Assembly: GCA_963735455.1 (NCBI GenBank) | Contig: CAVTKZ010000004.1 | Span: forward strand, 248,001 to 312,000 | Length of the DNA: 64,000 bases | Direction: 5' to 3' | DNA from: Palsa-1033 sp963735455 | Lineage (GTDB): Bacteria; Chloroflexota; Limnocylindria; Limnocylindrales; CSP1-4 | Shown: one piece after another, positions 45,928-58,600 of the stretch | Layout of the letters: each line of letters starts with the position of its first letter | Position numbering within the stretch: position 1 is the stretch's first letter | The notes under the pieces: model-generated | Told to the model about the DNA's origin: nothing | Databases searched by the model: none | Seen by the model: only the letters and a program-made list of their open reading frames with translations | Position numbers and translations under genes: made by a program

Positions 45928-47613
45928 TCAGCCCGGTTCAGGGTCCGTCAGCGAAAGGTCAGCCACGATCGCCAACCCGGGCTGGGCGATCCGCAGGTCC
46001 TCGCCCGGCGTGCCCGGCGCCGGCGGCAGCGCCCGCTCCAGGACCACTCGGGCGGTCCGATCCTCGAACACCAGCAACCCCAGCTCATTGCCGAAGTGCG
46101 GGCCGGTCGGGTGGTGCCACTCGAGCGGACAACGGCGCGACGCCGGCGTAGCGGCCGAGGGCGTGCAGGACCCAGGCCGCCTTCTTGCTCCAGCCCAGCC
46201 GGAAGACGACGCGCATCGCCCGCGGAATCGTGTTGTGCATCGGCGAGCAGGTGATCTGGTAGACCCGCGCTTCGACGGCATCGGAGTAGGCGGCCTCGGA
46301 GACATAGGTGTGGTGGACGTCGCCCGAGATCACGCAGATCGTGGCCGGCGGTCGGTCGTCGTGGTCGCCGCGCCCGATCCGCGCGAACAGCCCGGCCAGC
46401 CGGTCGAACGACGCCCGGAACGCGGCCCAGTGCTCGAGGTCCATGGCTCGCCGCAGCCACTCGCCCACCCGCGCCAGGAAGCGGGCCGCGCGAGCCGCCG
46501 GCGAGCGCCTCGTCCCAGGATTCGACGTCGTGCAGCGCCCGCGGCAGGAGCCACGGCAGCGACGTACCGACGACCAGGTGGTCGTAGGCGCCGTCCTCGA
46601 CCTGGGCCTCGATCCAGGTCGAACTCGGCGTCGCCGACCATCGCTCGCTGCCCATCGGCGAGGACCCGGCCGCAGCGCGAATCGATGACGAGCAGCCGGA
46701 CGTGGCCGAAGTCGCGGCGGTACGACCACATGGCGCCCTTGGCCCCGTCCGCCTCGCGGTCGGCGGCCCGGGCGAACTCGCGCAGGATCGGACTCGCCGT
46801 CCGACGCAGCCCGGACGGCCGCGAGCGTCGGGATCGGCGGCCAGGCCGGCCGGCGACAGGTTGCCCAGGTGCTGGTAGATCCAGTAGGACATCAGGGCGC
46901 TCGTGATCCGCTCGTCCCACCAGGCCGTGCCGCTGCATGTCGAGCCGCCAGGCGTGCGACGTGTTCCAGTCGTCACGGACGTCGTGGTCGTCGAAGATCA
47001 TCGAGCTCGGCAGGGTCGACAGGATCCAGCGGATCTCGGGCTTCCCCCACGACTCGAGGTAGAGCGCGGTGTACTCCTCGAAGTCGGCGACCTCGTAGTG
47101 CGGCGGCCGGCGGGTGCTGCGGCGCTTGCGGATGAATTGGCGCATGCCTTCCGAGGTGTCGTCGGCGTAGATCTGGTCGCCGAGCATCACGATCAGGTCC
47201 GGCCACTCCTCGTGGGCCTGGCTGGACATCCGCCGGGCATACGCGCTGAGCACGTCCGGGTCGATCGCTGCGTGGCGACCCTCCTTGCCCGGTTCCCGGC
47301 ACGAGCCGAACAGGAGCCGCACGGCCGCCCCCGGCTGTCGGGCGCGGATCCTGCTCGGGGGATACGGCGAATCCGGCAGCGGCCAGGCCAGCGTCCCATC
47401 CAGGCGGATCTCGTAGGGCACGGACGAGCCAGGCTCCAGGCCGTCGATGACCACGATCGCGTAGTCGTGACTGGCAATCCTGAACGTGCGGTCCTCCGCG
47501 ACCTGCGCGCCGGCCCGAACCTGGACGACGCACGGAGCGTCGGTCTCCAGCCAGATCGTGGCTTCGTGTTCGTCGACGTGCCGCAGGAGCGGACCGAGCA
47601 GGAGGGCCGTCAC
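45928..47613 (-). CDS. PhoD-like alkaline phosphatase/phosphodiesterase, frameshifted
   Basis: From GTG 47613 to TGA at 45930-45928 with at least five shifts (near 46920, 46810, 46620, 46490 and 46130). N-terminal beta domain (HVDEHEATIWLETDAPCVVQ, DYAIVVIDGLEPGSSV), then the metallophosphatase motifs: VMLGDQIYADD, MIFDDHDVRDDWN and ICVISGDVHHTYVSEA. Corrected about 555 aa. No clear signal peptide, so it may be cytoplasmic. PhoD-type enzymes split phosphate from phosphodiesters/monoesters. It is 28 bp downstream of the DUF72 gene. Confidence 0.78.
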
Positions 47614-47641
47614 GGGGAGGCGGTACGGACCCGCGGCCTCG

Positions 47642-48739
47642 TCACGAGACAGCCAGGTCGGCGAGCGCGGCCGCGAGCTCTCGCGCGTTCGTCGTGCCGT
47701 AGTTGGCGTAGCAGTTGTTCATCAGGACGTGGGTGCTTTGGGCTTCCCTGGCAACCTTCTTGATCCGGGGTACCCATTCGTCGAGCTCGGATCGGCTGTA
47801 GAGGTAGCGGAAGCGCTCCGCGGGCGAGACGCCCTTCGCCTCCCATGTCTCGCGATTGCGTCCGTGGAAGCGGACGAGCGCCAGGTCGGAGGTGACCGCC
47901 GTGACCGGCGGGACACTGCTCTTGAAGCCCTGGGGCTCGTCGACCATGACGAACGCCAGGCCGCGGTCGGCCAGGAAGCGCAATGTCCGCTCGGCGTTCT
48001 TGTCGTTGAGCCAGGCGCCGTGACGGAACTCCACGGCGAGCTGCCAACCGTCGAGGCGCTCGGCGGCCAGCCCGATCAGGTCACGGTTCTGGGTCGATGG
48101 AAAGAACCAGCGCGGATACTGGAGCAGGATCGAGCCGAGCTGGCCGCTCTCGGCCAGGGGTTCGAGCCCGGCCCGGAACCACGTCCAGACCTCGTCCATC
48201 AGCTCGGGCGGGAGGTCCTTCGCATAGAGCCTGCTCTTGGATTGGACCGCCTCCGGCAGCTCGTCGCGGAGCGCCTTGGGCAGCCGCTTCGTCTCGGTGC
48301 CCTGGCCGGTCATCAGGGCATGCGCCTTGAAATCGAAGGTGAAGTCCGGCGGCGTGCGCTCGACCCATAATTCGGCCTGGCGGGCCGAGGGCAGGGCGTA
48401 GTACGTGGCATCCACTTCGACCAGTGGGAACAGGTCGGCATAGTGCTGGAGGCGCTCCTCCGGCGTCGTCGCGTCATCGGGATAGAAGACGCCGCGCGCG
48501 GTCATCGTCGGATCCGTCCAGGAGGCTGTGCCGATCCGCACGCTGCCCGCTCCGAGCTCGATCGGCTCGGCCGCCGCTCGCTCGACGTCGGCCGCACGCC
48601 GCCGGGCGGCCTCGAAGCCTGGGTCATGGCGGCCCACAGGTCGGGTGGGCTCCGAGTCGGTCAGGATCCGCGACCTACCGGCCCCGGCTGAGCGATTTCC
48701 TGGAACAGCCTTCGAGGGCGTCCGAATCGATCCTTCCAC
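47642..48739 (-). CDS. DUF72 protein
   Basis: 365 aa from GTG 48739; the first 65 residues have no homology and a later GTG at 48637 is an alternative. Core: SVRIGTASWTDPTM, the TTPEERLQHYADLFPLVEVD strand, RTPPDFTFDFKAHALMTGQG, and GWQLAVEFRHGAWL. DUF72 is a TIM-barrel family of uncertain function, possibly nucleic-acid or nuclease related. It is co-directional with the PhoD-like gene. Confidence 0.85.
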   Translation of the reverse strand: MEGSIRTPSKAVPGNRSAGAGRSRILTDSEPTRPVGRHDPGFEAARRRAADVERAAAEPIELGAGSVRIGTASWTDPTMTARGVFYPDDATTPEERLQHYADLFPLVEVDATYYALPSARQAELWVERTPPDFTFDFKAHALMTGQGTETKRLPKALRDELPEAVQSKSRLYAKDLPPELMDEVWTWFRAGLEPLAESGQLGSILLQYPRWFFPSTQNRDLIGLAAERLDGWQLAVEFRHGAWLNDKNAERTLRFLADRGLAFVMVDEPQGFKSSVPPVTAVTSDLALVRFHGRNRETWEAKGVSPAERFRYLYSRSELDEWVPRIKKVAREAQSTHVLMNNCYANYGTTNARELAAALADLAVS

Positions 48740-48821
48740 GATCTCTCCATTGAACCCGAGCCCTGGCCGCTGGGCACCCGGTTGAGCTGACCTGCACGGA
48801 CGAGCGCTTCGGCAGACCGAT

Positions 48822-48837
48822 GCCGGGCTCGCCCGGC
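48822..48837 (-). terminator. Possible terminator hairpin after the small lipoprotein gene
   Basis: gccgggc (48822-48828) pairs perfectly with gcccggc (48831-48837); the minus-strand transcript would meet it 29 bp after the stop at 48866. No T-run follows, so this may be a pause or stability element only. The rest of 48740-48865 shows nothing else I can support. Confidence 0.3.
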
Positions 48838-48865
48838 AAGCACCGTAGGACGCGTTCTGCCTAGT

Positions 48866-49108
48866 TTAGGAGGGACTCGGGACGACCGACGGACTCGCCG
48901 ATGGCACGGTCAAGCTCGGCAACGGCAAGCTTGGAACGGTGGAGCTGGGGACCGTCGAGCTCGGCGCGCTGGAGCTCGGCGCGCTGGAGCTCGGCGCGGT
49001 CGAGGGGATCGGCTCCGAGCTCGGACTCGGGCTGGCGGCCGGTGTGCAAGCGGCCAGCCCGCCGGCAATTGCCCCGGCAAGAACCAGGGCGCCAATGGCG
49101 CGTTTCAT
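48866..49108 (-). CDS. Small lipoprotein with Ser/Pro/Val repeat tail
   Basis: 80 aa from ATG 49108 (GAGGTG six bases upstream). Signal and lipobox in MKRAIGALVLAG and GGLAACTP. The mature part is only a Ser/Pro tail with repeated APSS, TVPSS and SLPLPSLTVPS units. It looks like a stalk or cell-wall spacer, or an exported lipoprotein lacking its partner domain. No homologue recalled. The coding strand is unusually repetitive (cgagctccagcgcgc motifs). Confidence 0.6.
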   Translation of the reverse strand: MKRAIGALVLAGAIAGGLAACTPAASPSPSSEPIPSTAPSSSAPSSSAPSSTVPSSTVPSLPLPSLTVPSASPSVVPSPS

Positions 49109-49276
49109 GGCTATCACCTCAACTTCAGGAAGATGGGGCGCTCGCGGAGCGCGTCGTCCATCTTGGCCAAGGCGTCGTCTCAGGCGATCTCTGGCGGGTG
49201 CTGGTGGCTTGCAGCTGGCTTGCAGCTGGCGCTGCTGACCGGTCGACTCGACGACTCGTCGGAGCGCGTCAGTCGC

Positions 49277-49513
49277 TCACTCGAGGTTTCGGCCGTGCTC
49301 GTGACCGCCAAGATCCGGATCCGGGAATGGAGGCGGCTCCGGCCGGTGGTGGGCGATCGCCTGCTTGATCAGCTCCTGGTACTCATTCCGGAGGCGGTAG
49401 CTCTCGAGCTTGAGCTCATCGGCCTCGGGACTCGCCGGGTTGAGCTCCGTGAGCCGGCGCTCGATCGCACGCCATTGGACCAGGACTTCCTGCGCGAGCC
49501 GCTGGTAGGGCAC
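49277..49513 (-). CDS. Small acidic helical protein
   Basis: 78 aa from GTG 49513. It is predicted as one long amphipathic helix (QRLAQEVLVQWRAIERRLTE, EADELKLESYRLRNEYQELI) followed by a Pro/His-rich tail (HHRPEPPPFPDPD). Coiled coil likely. Function unknown. The start codon lacks a convincing ribosome-binding site. No gene seen at 49109-49276; it holds only a short direct repeat (gcttgcagctg twice near 49206-49228). Confidence 0.5.
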   Translation of the reverse strand: MPYQRLAQEVLVQWRAIERRLTELNPASPEADELKLESYRLRNEYQELIKQAIAHHRPEPPPFPDPDLGGHEHGRNLE

Positions 49514-49615
49514 CGGGAATGGGCTCCATTGCGCTCAGCATCGGGACTGCTGTGCAGACGATACGACACGCAGCCAGACCGCGAGTCGGCTCGCCGCGGG
49601 GCGGCCTCAATCCCG

Positions 49616-50371
49616 CTAGCCGCGCCCAATGAACGGCATCTTGGTGGCCATCACGGTCACGAACTGGACGTTCGCCTCGAGCGGCAGGCTGGCCATGTGG
49701 ACGACCGTCCGGGCCACGTGCTCGACATCGATCGTCGGCTCGGAGGCGATGCTGCCGTCGGCCTGCAGCGTGCCTTCGATCATCAGGCCGACCATCTCCG
49801 TCCGGGCATTGCCGATGTCGATCTGGCCACAGGCAATGTCGTACGGCCGGCCGTCGAGCGAGGTCGACTTGGTCAGGCCGCTGATCGCGTGCTTGCTGGT
49901 GACGTAGGCGGCCGTCAGCGGCCGGGGGACGTGGGCTGAGACCGAGCCGTTGTTGATGATCCGGCCGCCCTGCGGCCGCTGGGCCTTCATCAGCCGGAAC
50001 GCCGCCTGGGTCATCAGGAAGGTGCCGGTCACGTTCGTGGCGAAGACCGCCAGCCAGGTCTCGAGGGGCAGGTCCTCGATCGGCGTCGGGGGAGCGTTCT
50101 GGCCGGCGTTGTTGAACAGCAGGTCGAGCCGTCCAAAGCGCTTGCGGACGGCGTCGAAGAGGGCCGCGACCGAGGCCGGATCGGTGATGTCTGCAGGGAC
50201 GGCGATCGCCTCGGCCCCGGCCTCGCGGCAGGCCTTGGCAGTCTCATCGAGCGGTTCCGGCCGGCGCCCGGTGAGGACCAGCGCGAAGCCGGCCGACCCG
50301 AGGGCGACCGCCGTCGCCCGGCCGATCCCCGAACCGGCGCCACTGACCAGGGCGACCTTGCTCGCCGTCAT
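49616..50371 (-). CDS. Short-chain dehydrogenase/reductase (SDR)
   Basis: 251 aa from ATG 50371. Classical SDR: SGAGSGIGRA (cofactor), DLLFNNAGQNAP (NNAG), active site NNGSVSAHVP and AAYVTSKHA (Ser, Tyr, Lys). The TGRRPEP segment after strand 2 has an arginine pair, suggesting NADP. Substrate unknown. It is divergent from the glutamine synthetase III gene across about 200 bp. Confidence 0.9.
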   Translation of the reverse strand: MTASKVALVSGAGSGIGRATAVALGSAGFALVLTGRRPEPLDETAKACREAGAEAIAVPADITDPASVAALFDAVRKRFGRLDLLFNNAGQNAPPTPIEDLPLETWLAVFATNVTGTFLMTQAAFRLMKAQRPQGGRIINNGSVSAHVPRPLTAAYVTSKHAISGLTKSTSLDGRPYDIACGQIDIGNARTEMVGLMIEGTLQADGSIASEPTIDVEHVARTVVHMASLPLEANVQFVTVMATKMPFIGRG

Positions 50372-50578
50372 GCCTGGGCCTCGCTCCGCTTCGATTCTCG
50401 CAATGTTCAGCTCCGCCGCTGACACCGAACCGCAACCCGACGCGCGGGTACGGACGGGTCACCGTTTACGATACTGGCAGAGGACTGAATCGATGAATCG
50501 CGACGAGGCCTCCGTCTACGGAGGCTCCGTCGTCGAGGGCCGCCATGCGGCATCCCGCAAGCACGCACAGGAGACCCA

Positions 50579-52724
<2,146 letters not shown>

Positions 52725-52863
52725 CCTCCCGGCGCTCAGGCGCGTCCTGGCTGTCGGCTTGATGACAGGCGGGAGGTGCGGCCGCGGACTCGCATTCGCG
52801 GCTCGGCGGGCGCAAGATCGCTGGGACGGGACGACCCGCCAGAGCGTTCCCAGGAGACCAGCC

Positions 52864-53085
52864 ATGACCCCCAGCGACGATCAGGCTTCCAAGCCGAGCG
52901 ATGAGCCGACCGCGAGCAACGAGAACGACACCGAGGGTCACTCGCTCCTCGATCTCGAGCTCGCCCGGACGATCAATTCGGATCGGGCCCGCGAGGTGAC
53001 CAAGCTCGACCGGGACAGTGCCCGGGCCCGCGAGGCCAAGTCCAAGGACGGCGGCGGCTTGTTCAAGCGCCTCGGCCGGCGCTGA
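52864..53085 (+). CDS. Small hydrophilic protein, unknown
   Basis: 73 aa from ATG 52864; caggag lies upstream at 52851-52857. It is highly charged, with a Ser/Asp-rich N-terminus and a probable helix (DLELARTINSDRAREVTKLD) ending in a basic tail (GGGLFKRLGRR). No family recognised. May be a DNA-binding or stress-type small protein, but there is no direct evidence. Confidence 0.5.
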   Translation: MTPSDDQASKPSDEPTASNENDTEGHSLLDLELARTINSDRAREVTKLDRDSARAREAKSKDGGGLFKRLGRR

Positions 53086-53114
53086 TCGACGGCGTTCGTC
53101 GCCGTCGCTCGCAC

Positions 53115-53500
53115 GCCTCGGCGAGACGTGCCTCGGCGCAACTCGGAAGTCGCAAAGGCCGCGACGAAGTCCGGGCGTCCGAGATCTACGCCGAGGACGC
53201 CATCCTCGAGTTCCCCCAGGGCGGAGAGCGGATCCGCGGCAAAGCGAACGTCCTGGCGTTCAGGAGCGCCTACCGCCAGGTCGAGGTGAAGACTCGCCGA
53301 ACGCTCGGCTGCGGCGACCTCTGGATCAACGAGTGCACGATCAGCTACGACGGCGCCCCGAACCACGAGGTCAGCATCATGGAGTTCCGCGGCGACAAAG
53401 TGTCGCGCGAAACGGTCTATGTTGGGCAATCATGGGAACCGTCGGCGTGGCGCGCCCAGTGGGTTAGCTCATCGACCCAGAGACAACCCGGGAGAGGTAG
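53115..53500 (+). pseudogene. SnoaL-like fragment, 5' truncated and frameshifted
   Basis: A NTF2/SnoaL-like core reads from about 53160 (EIYAEDAILEFPQGGERIRG) through SIMEFRGDKVSRETVYVGQS to PSAWRAQWV. No start codon with N-terminal helix is visible; the usual first 25 residues are missing. Near 53466 one base seems lost (gttagctc), after which the other frame ends ETTRER at 53500. It could be intact if sequence errors are corrected, but the missing start argues against it. Its last motif matches the next gene. Confidence 0.5.
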
Positions 53501-53503
53501 ATC

Positions 53504-53947
53504 ATGGCCGGACCCAACGGCAGATCCGTCTTCGAGGCCTACATCAAGGCGGCGAACGACCGCGACTTCAAGACCCTCGAATCCGTCCTCCATCGCGACT
53601 TCGTGGAGACGTACCTCCAGTCCGGCGAGCAGTTGAAGGGCCTGGCGAGCATCTGGGGGATGGTCGAGAACTTCCCCGGCGGCTACGAGGGCCTGGGGGC
53701 CCAGCGCGTCGTCGGCGCTGAGGATCGCTGGGTGACGACGCCGAGCTTCACGCTCCTGCGCATCGAAGGGACGGGGAACGCCTTCACGGGCGTCCAGAAA
53801 ATTCGGTATGCGGATGATTCGGTCTGGTACGCAGTCTCGATCGGGGAGTTGAAGGACGGTCTCGTGTGGCGGGTCCAGACGTTCTTTGCGCCCACGTTCG
53901 AGCCGCCGGCCTGGCGTGCGGAATGGGTCGAGATCGTCGCAGAATAG
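53504..53947 (+). CDS. SnoaL/NTF2-like protein
   Basis: 147 aa from ATG 53504. SVFEAYIKAANDRDFKTLES helix, VLHRDFVETYLQSGEQLKG strand, DSVWYAVSIGELKDGLVWRV and an end PPAWRAEWVEIVAE that matches the fragment just upstream. Function unknown; likely a paralogue produced by tandem duplication. Confidence 0.8.
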   Translation: MAGPNGRSVFEAYIKAANDRDFKTLESVLHRDFVETYLQSGEQLKGLASIWGMVENFPGGYEGLGAQRVVGAEDRWVTTPSFTLLRIEGTGNAFTGVQKIRYADDSVWYAVSIGELKDGLVWRVQTFFAPTFEPPAWRAEWVEIVAE

Positions 53948-53993
53948 ACCACGGCTGCCGGGCTACCAGCTCGGATTCAGGAAGGAGCCGCCG

Positions 53994-54425
53994 ATGCCAA
54001 CCGTCGTCCCGATGATCGCCTATGAAGACGGCGTCGCCGCGCTGGAGTGGCTGTCGCGAGCTTTTGGCCTCAAGGAACAGGCTCGCTGGACGGATCCGGA
54101 CGGCCGGTTGAGCCACGGCGAGCTGGCGATCGGCGGTGGCGTCATCATGCTCGCCAGCCCGACTCCTGACTACGAATCGCCGCTTCATCATCGCGCGACG
54201 TGCCCCGCCGCCGCTGCCTGGTCAAGGTCGCCCTACATCATCGACGGCGTCCTTGTCGAAGTCGACGACGTCGATGCCCACTACGAACGGGCAAAGGCGG
54301 CGGGTGCTCGGATCCTGAGCCAGCCCGAGGATCAGTCCGAAGGCTTCCGCCACTACCGTGCGGAAGATCTCGAAGGCCACCGCTGGATGTTCAGCGGACC
54401 CGCCAAGATGTCCCGGCCGGCCTGA
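53994..54425 (+). CDS. VOC/glyoxalase-like protein
   Basis: 143 aa from ATG 53994 with aggaagga nearby. Vicinal oxygen chelate fold: MIAYEDGVAALEWLSRAFGL, WTDPDGRLSHGELAIGGGVI, VEVDDVDAHYERAKAAGARI, HYRAEDLEGHRWMFSGP. Of the usual metal ligands, His (LSHGELA) and the last Asp/His-type positions are present. The middle (HHRATCPAAAAWSRSPYIID) is out of pattern and could be affected by a compensated frameshift. Function unknown; metal-dependent lyase or bleomycin-resistance-like binding protein. Confidence 0.75.
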   Translation: MPTVVPMIAYEDGVAALEWLSRAFGLKEQARWTDPDGRLSHGELAIGGGVIMLASPTPDYESPLHHRATCPAAAAWSRSPYIIDGVLVEVDDVDAHYERAKAAGARILSQPEDQSEGFRHYRAEDLEGHRWMFSGPAKMSRPA

Positions 54426-54456
54426 CAGCCGCCTCGCCTGCGCCGGACGAGCGGGC

Positions 54457-55272
54457 TCAGGCCCGGACCCGACCGCGCCTCGCCCGAGCCGGGCGACGCT
54501 CGATGGCGAGCCACAGGCCGATCGCGCTCAGGACGAAGAGAACGCCGAGAACGACTAGCGCGGGCCCGTCATCGGCCGGCGCCACCGCGGAGGTCGACGT
54601 TCCGGGCGGCGTCGGCCGTGGAGTGCGACGGGGCGTCGGCGTTGCCGGGATCGTGACCGAGAAACTGACCGCGTCGAGGAAGTTGCCGAACGACTGGTCG
54701 CCGCCGGCCGAGCTCACGGCCCGAAATCCGAATCGGGTGCAGGTCTGTCCGGACGGGACGACGTACGAGCCGGTATGGGTGCCCCAGGCCGTGTTCGGGT
54801 CGCTCAGGTCGGGCGAGAAGAAGTTCCAGCCTGAATCGCTGTGGACGTCCGCCGTCGTGGCGTCACCGATCAGGACTCGCATCGTGTCCGTCCCCGAACG
54901 GCCGCGATGCTCGAGGGACCAGGTCATCATCTCGCCCGACGTGGTCACGACATCCTGGTACAGGGTGCCGGCGCTGTTGGCATTGATCTCGACGAACTGG
55001 GCGCCCTGGGCCGACGGGACGCCGTCGAAGCCCGAGCCCCAGATCTCGATCTGGTTGGCGCTGTCGGTCGTCAGCCAGGGCGGCACGAGGGACGAGTCGA
55101 GCGAGGCATTGCCGCCGGGCGTGATCACCGGGGCTTCGAAGCCGCCGTCGAGGAGCGCCACCGAATCCGGGCCGCACGAATCGGCAGCCCGGACGGCACC
55201 CGGGGACCCTCCCGCGAGCGCACCGAGACCGAGGGCCGCCGCCAGACAAAGCAGGCCAGCACGTCGGTGCAT
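54457..55272 (-). CDS. Exported surface protein with C-terminal membrane anchor
   Basis: 271 aa from ATG 55272. Signal peptide (LLCLAAALGLGALAGG), mature domain with LLDGGFEAPVITPGGNAS, IEIWGSGFDGVPSAQGAQFV and WSLEHRGRSGTDTMRVLIG, the pattern of DUF642/carbohydrate-binding-like beta sandwiches in surface proteins. A Thr/Pro linker and one final helix (LVVLGVLFVLSAIGLWLAI) with basic tail (RRPARARRGR) anchor it. No LPxTG seen. It is divergent from the long repeat protein. Confidence 0.75.
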   Translation of the reverse strand: MHRRAGLLCLAAALGLGALAGGSPGAVRAADSCGPDSVALLDGGFEAPVITPGGNASLDSSLVPPWLTTDSANQIEIWGSGFDGVPSAQGAQFVEINANSAGTLYQDVVTTSGEMMTWSLEHRGRSGTDTMRVLIGDATTADVHSDSGWNFFSPDLSDPNTAWGTHTGSYVVPSGQTCTRFGFRAVSSAGGDQSFGNFLDAVSFSVTIPATPTPRRTPRPTPPGTSTSAVAPADDGPALVVLGVLFVLSAIGLWLAIERRPARARRGRVRA

Positions 55273-55634
55273 CGGGGTCTCTCCTGTGGGGGCCAGGGCC
55301 GTGGCCACGTCGGTCAGGCGTCCACCGTAGCACCCTCGAGGCGACCCGTCGTCGGGCTGAATCAACCGAAAATCGGACCGCTCAAGACCGCACCGCAGTG
55401 CTACAGTTCCCCCCGAGTTCCCCGCTCCCGGGAAGATCGGAGCGCTCCTGCTGGCCCAGACCACGTTGTCGCGGTGCCTCGCGCGACGGAAGGCAATCGC
55501 CGCATAGGCGGCTGTCGTTGCGAGCGAGCGCCGAGCCTGGCGTTCGCGGGTCGGTCGAGGTGTGGAATTGGCGCTTGTGCGTCGCGCCGCCGCACTCGTG
55601 CCAACTGGAGTCGCTCGTCTCGCAGGAGGAACTG
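55273..55634. other. Intergenic region between divergent surface genes
   Basis: 362 bp without a supported gene. It should hold the two divergent promoters. I see no clear -35/-10 pair. A short hairpin (cgcc-gcata-ggcg, about 55500-55513) lies in the leader of the downstream gene, and aggagga at 55624-55630 precedes its GTG. The sequence remains GC-rich and is open in several frames. Confidence 0.5.
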
Positions 55635-58600
55635 GTGAGGCATCCGCTGTGGCTCCGAGTCGCCATCAGCCTGCCCCTGGTTATCGGCATCTTCGCCGTC
55701 GTTGGGCTGCCCCACGCCCTGGGCGATGGCAGCGTGAATCTCGAGGCGAACGGCGGCAAGCGGGCGCTGACCGAGTGGCGGACGAGCCTGTACGGCAACC
55801 TCCTGCCCCGCCGGACGCTGTTCAACGTCTATGCCCAGGCCGGCGAGGAGCTCGCCCTGGGATCGAGCGGCGTCGGCGTGGGCGCGGGTGACATCGTCGT
55901 CTGGACGCCCGGCCAGATCACGGCGCCGCTGACCGTCGCCCTGCCGGCCCCGGCCTTCACCTGCTCGGTGGCCCAGCCCGGGGCCGGCGCCCTGACGACC
56001 CGGGCTGAGGAGGTCGCCGGGCCCCTGCCCGCGGCCGGCGGCTATACCCCCTGTATCTACACGCCGGCCGCGACCGGGGTCTACAACGTCGCCTTCTACG
56101 GCCCCTCGGGCGGCAGCAGCGATGTCGACGGGACGGCCGGCACGATCGCCGCCCCCGCGATCGATGCCACCCAGGCTAGTGGCGTCTCAATGTGGGACAT
56201 CACAGTCCGGCCGATCGCCGACCCGACCGCGCCGATCAGCGGCCGGGTGTACACCGACTACCTGGCCCAGATCACCGGCGGCAACGGCGTGGCCAACCAG
56301 GTCGAGTCACCGCTGTGGGCCGTGACCAGCGACGGCTTCCAGTACAAGATCGACCTGCGCGGCCTGGATCCGAACGGGTTCATCCTGTTCGGCAACACCG
56401 TGGGCTTCCTGAACCCCGATGGGATCACGCCCCTCTACCATGATCTCGTCGCCGACGTGAATCCCCTGACCAACATCGAGGGCGGCGTCGAGCTTGCGCC
56501 GCCGACTGGCGTCCTGTTCTTCGCCCCGCCCGCCGGGGACCTGCCGCCGTCGATCCTCCCGACCCCGGTCGTCCCGACCGTCAACTCGATCACCTTCGAA
56601 GGCACCGCGGGCACCGTTAACGGCCTCCCCGGCTCGGTCTTCGGCACCGGCGGCAACATCGTCTTCGACGGCAACATCGATGGCGTCGCCGACGTCGTGA
56701 TCGTGCCCAACCCGGTCGGCGGGTGCGCGACTGCCACCTTCGACCCCACGCTGCCCGGCAACCGATCTCTGATCCGGGTCGTGGCGGGGGGCGTCCAGAA
56801 CCTGCCCTGGGACGGCAAGGACAACAGCGGCGCCTTCATGCCGACCTCGTGGACGGGGAACGGCGGCTCGGGCTACTGCTTCAGCGCCACCCTGCGCGCG
56901 GGCGAGTTCCACTTCCCCCTGCTCGATGCCGAGAACAGCGTGATGGGCGGGCCGACGATCACCCTCCTCAACCCACCCGGCGGCACGTGCCCATTTGCGT
57001 CCTGCACCACCGCGTTCTTCGACGACCGGGGCTACAAGACGACGAGCGGTGCGGTGGTGGGCACCGTGGGCTCGGTCCTCGCCGGCAACGCTCCGCCCCC
57101 TGCGCCCGACTTCAGCGACACCGGCTATGACACCGCGTCAACCACGATCCGGGCCTACGGCGACAACAGCGCCAACGGCTTTGGCAACCAGAAGGGCCTC
57201 GACCTGTGGACGTACTTCCCGAGCGAGGACGTCGTCGGCCAGCTGTATGTCGTGCCCCAGGTCACGGCCGACCTGGCGATCACCAAGACCCACGTCGGCG
57301 CGTTCACCGTCGGGGTCGATGGTGCCTACACCCTCAGCGTCGAGAACGTGGGCAGCGGGCCGGTCGCCGGCCTGATCACCGTGACCGACCCGGTGCCGGC
57401 CGGGCTGACCGTGGTGTCCGCCTCGGGCAGCGGCTGGACCTGCGGCGTGGCCGGCCAGGTGGTGACCTGCACCGTGACTCCGGCCGGCGGGCTCGCCACC
57501 CTGGCCAGCCTGCCCGACATCACGGTGACCGTGAACCCGTTGCCGGCAGCCGTGCCCAGCGTCACGAACACGGCAACGGTCGCCAACGCCAACGACACGG
57601 ACCCCGGCAATGACAGCTCGAGCAGCGTGACCGAGATCGATTCCATCGCCGACCTGTCGATCACCAAGACCGACGGGACCGCCGCCGTGACCAGCGCCAG
57701 CGCGACCACCTACACCCTGGTCGTCACGAACAGCGGCCCGAGCGGCGTGACCGGGGCGGTCCTGGCCGACCCGGCCGTGGCCGGCCTGGCCAAGACCGCG
57801 GTGGCCTGCGCCTCGACCCCCGGCCAGTGCGTCACCCCGCCCAGCGTGGTCGAGCTCCAGTCGGGCACCTTCGCCCTGCCCGCCCTGGCCAGCGGCCAGA
57901 CCTACCGGCTGAGCGTGACCGCCACCGTGACCGCCGTCTCGGGCAGCGTGACCAACACGGCCACCATCGCCGCCCCGGCCGGGACCAGCGACCCCGACGG
58001 CACGAACAACAGCGCCGCCGACACCGACACGGTCAACGCCGCGCCGTCCGCCGACCTGTCGATCACCAAGACCGACGGGACCGCCGCCGTGACCAGCGCC
58101 AGCGCGACCACCTACACCCTGGTCGTCACGAACAGCGGCCCGAGCGGCGTGACCGGGGCGGTCCTGGCCGACCCGGCCGTGGCCGGCCTGGCCAAGACCG
58201 CGGTGGCCTGCGCCTCGACCCCCGGCCAGTGCGTCACCCCGCCCAGCGTGGTCGAGCTCCAGTCGGGCACCTTCGCCCTGCCCGCCCTGGCCAGCGGCCA
58301 GACCTACCGGCTGAGCGTGACCGCCACCGTGACCGCCGTCTCGGGCAGCGTGACCAACACGGCCACCATCGCCGCCCCGGCCGGGACCAGCGACCCCGAC
58401 GGCACGAACAACAGCGCCGCCGACACCGACACGGTCAACGCCGCGCCGGCTCCGGCCCTCACCCTGGTCAAGGGCGCCAGCCCGACCACGTTCACGATTG
58501 CCGGGGCCACGATCGCCTACACCTACGTCCTGACCAACAGCGGCAACGTCGCGATCAGCGGTCCGTTCAGCGTGACCGACGACAAGACCACCGTCAGCTG

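Noticed and set aside
48949..49020. Short repeats (gagctcggcgcg type) as a regulatory array
   Set aside because: They encode the Ser/Pro repeat tail of a lipoprotein on the minus strand and follow codon periodicity.
57648..58448. CRISPR-like array
   Set aside because: The repeats are 399 nt, lie in frame inside one protein and have no spacers.
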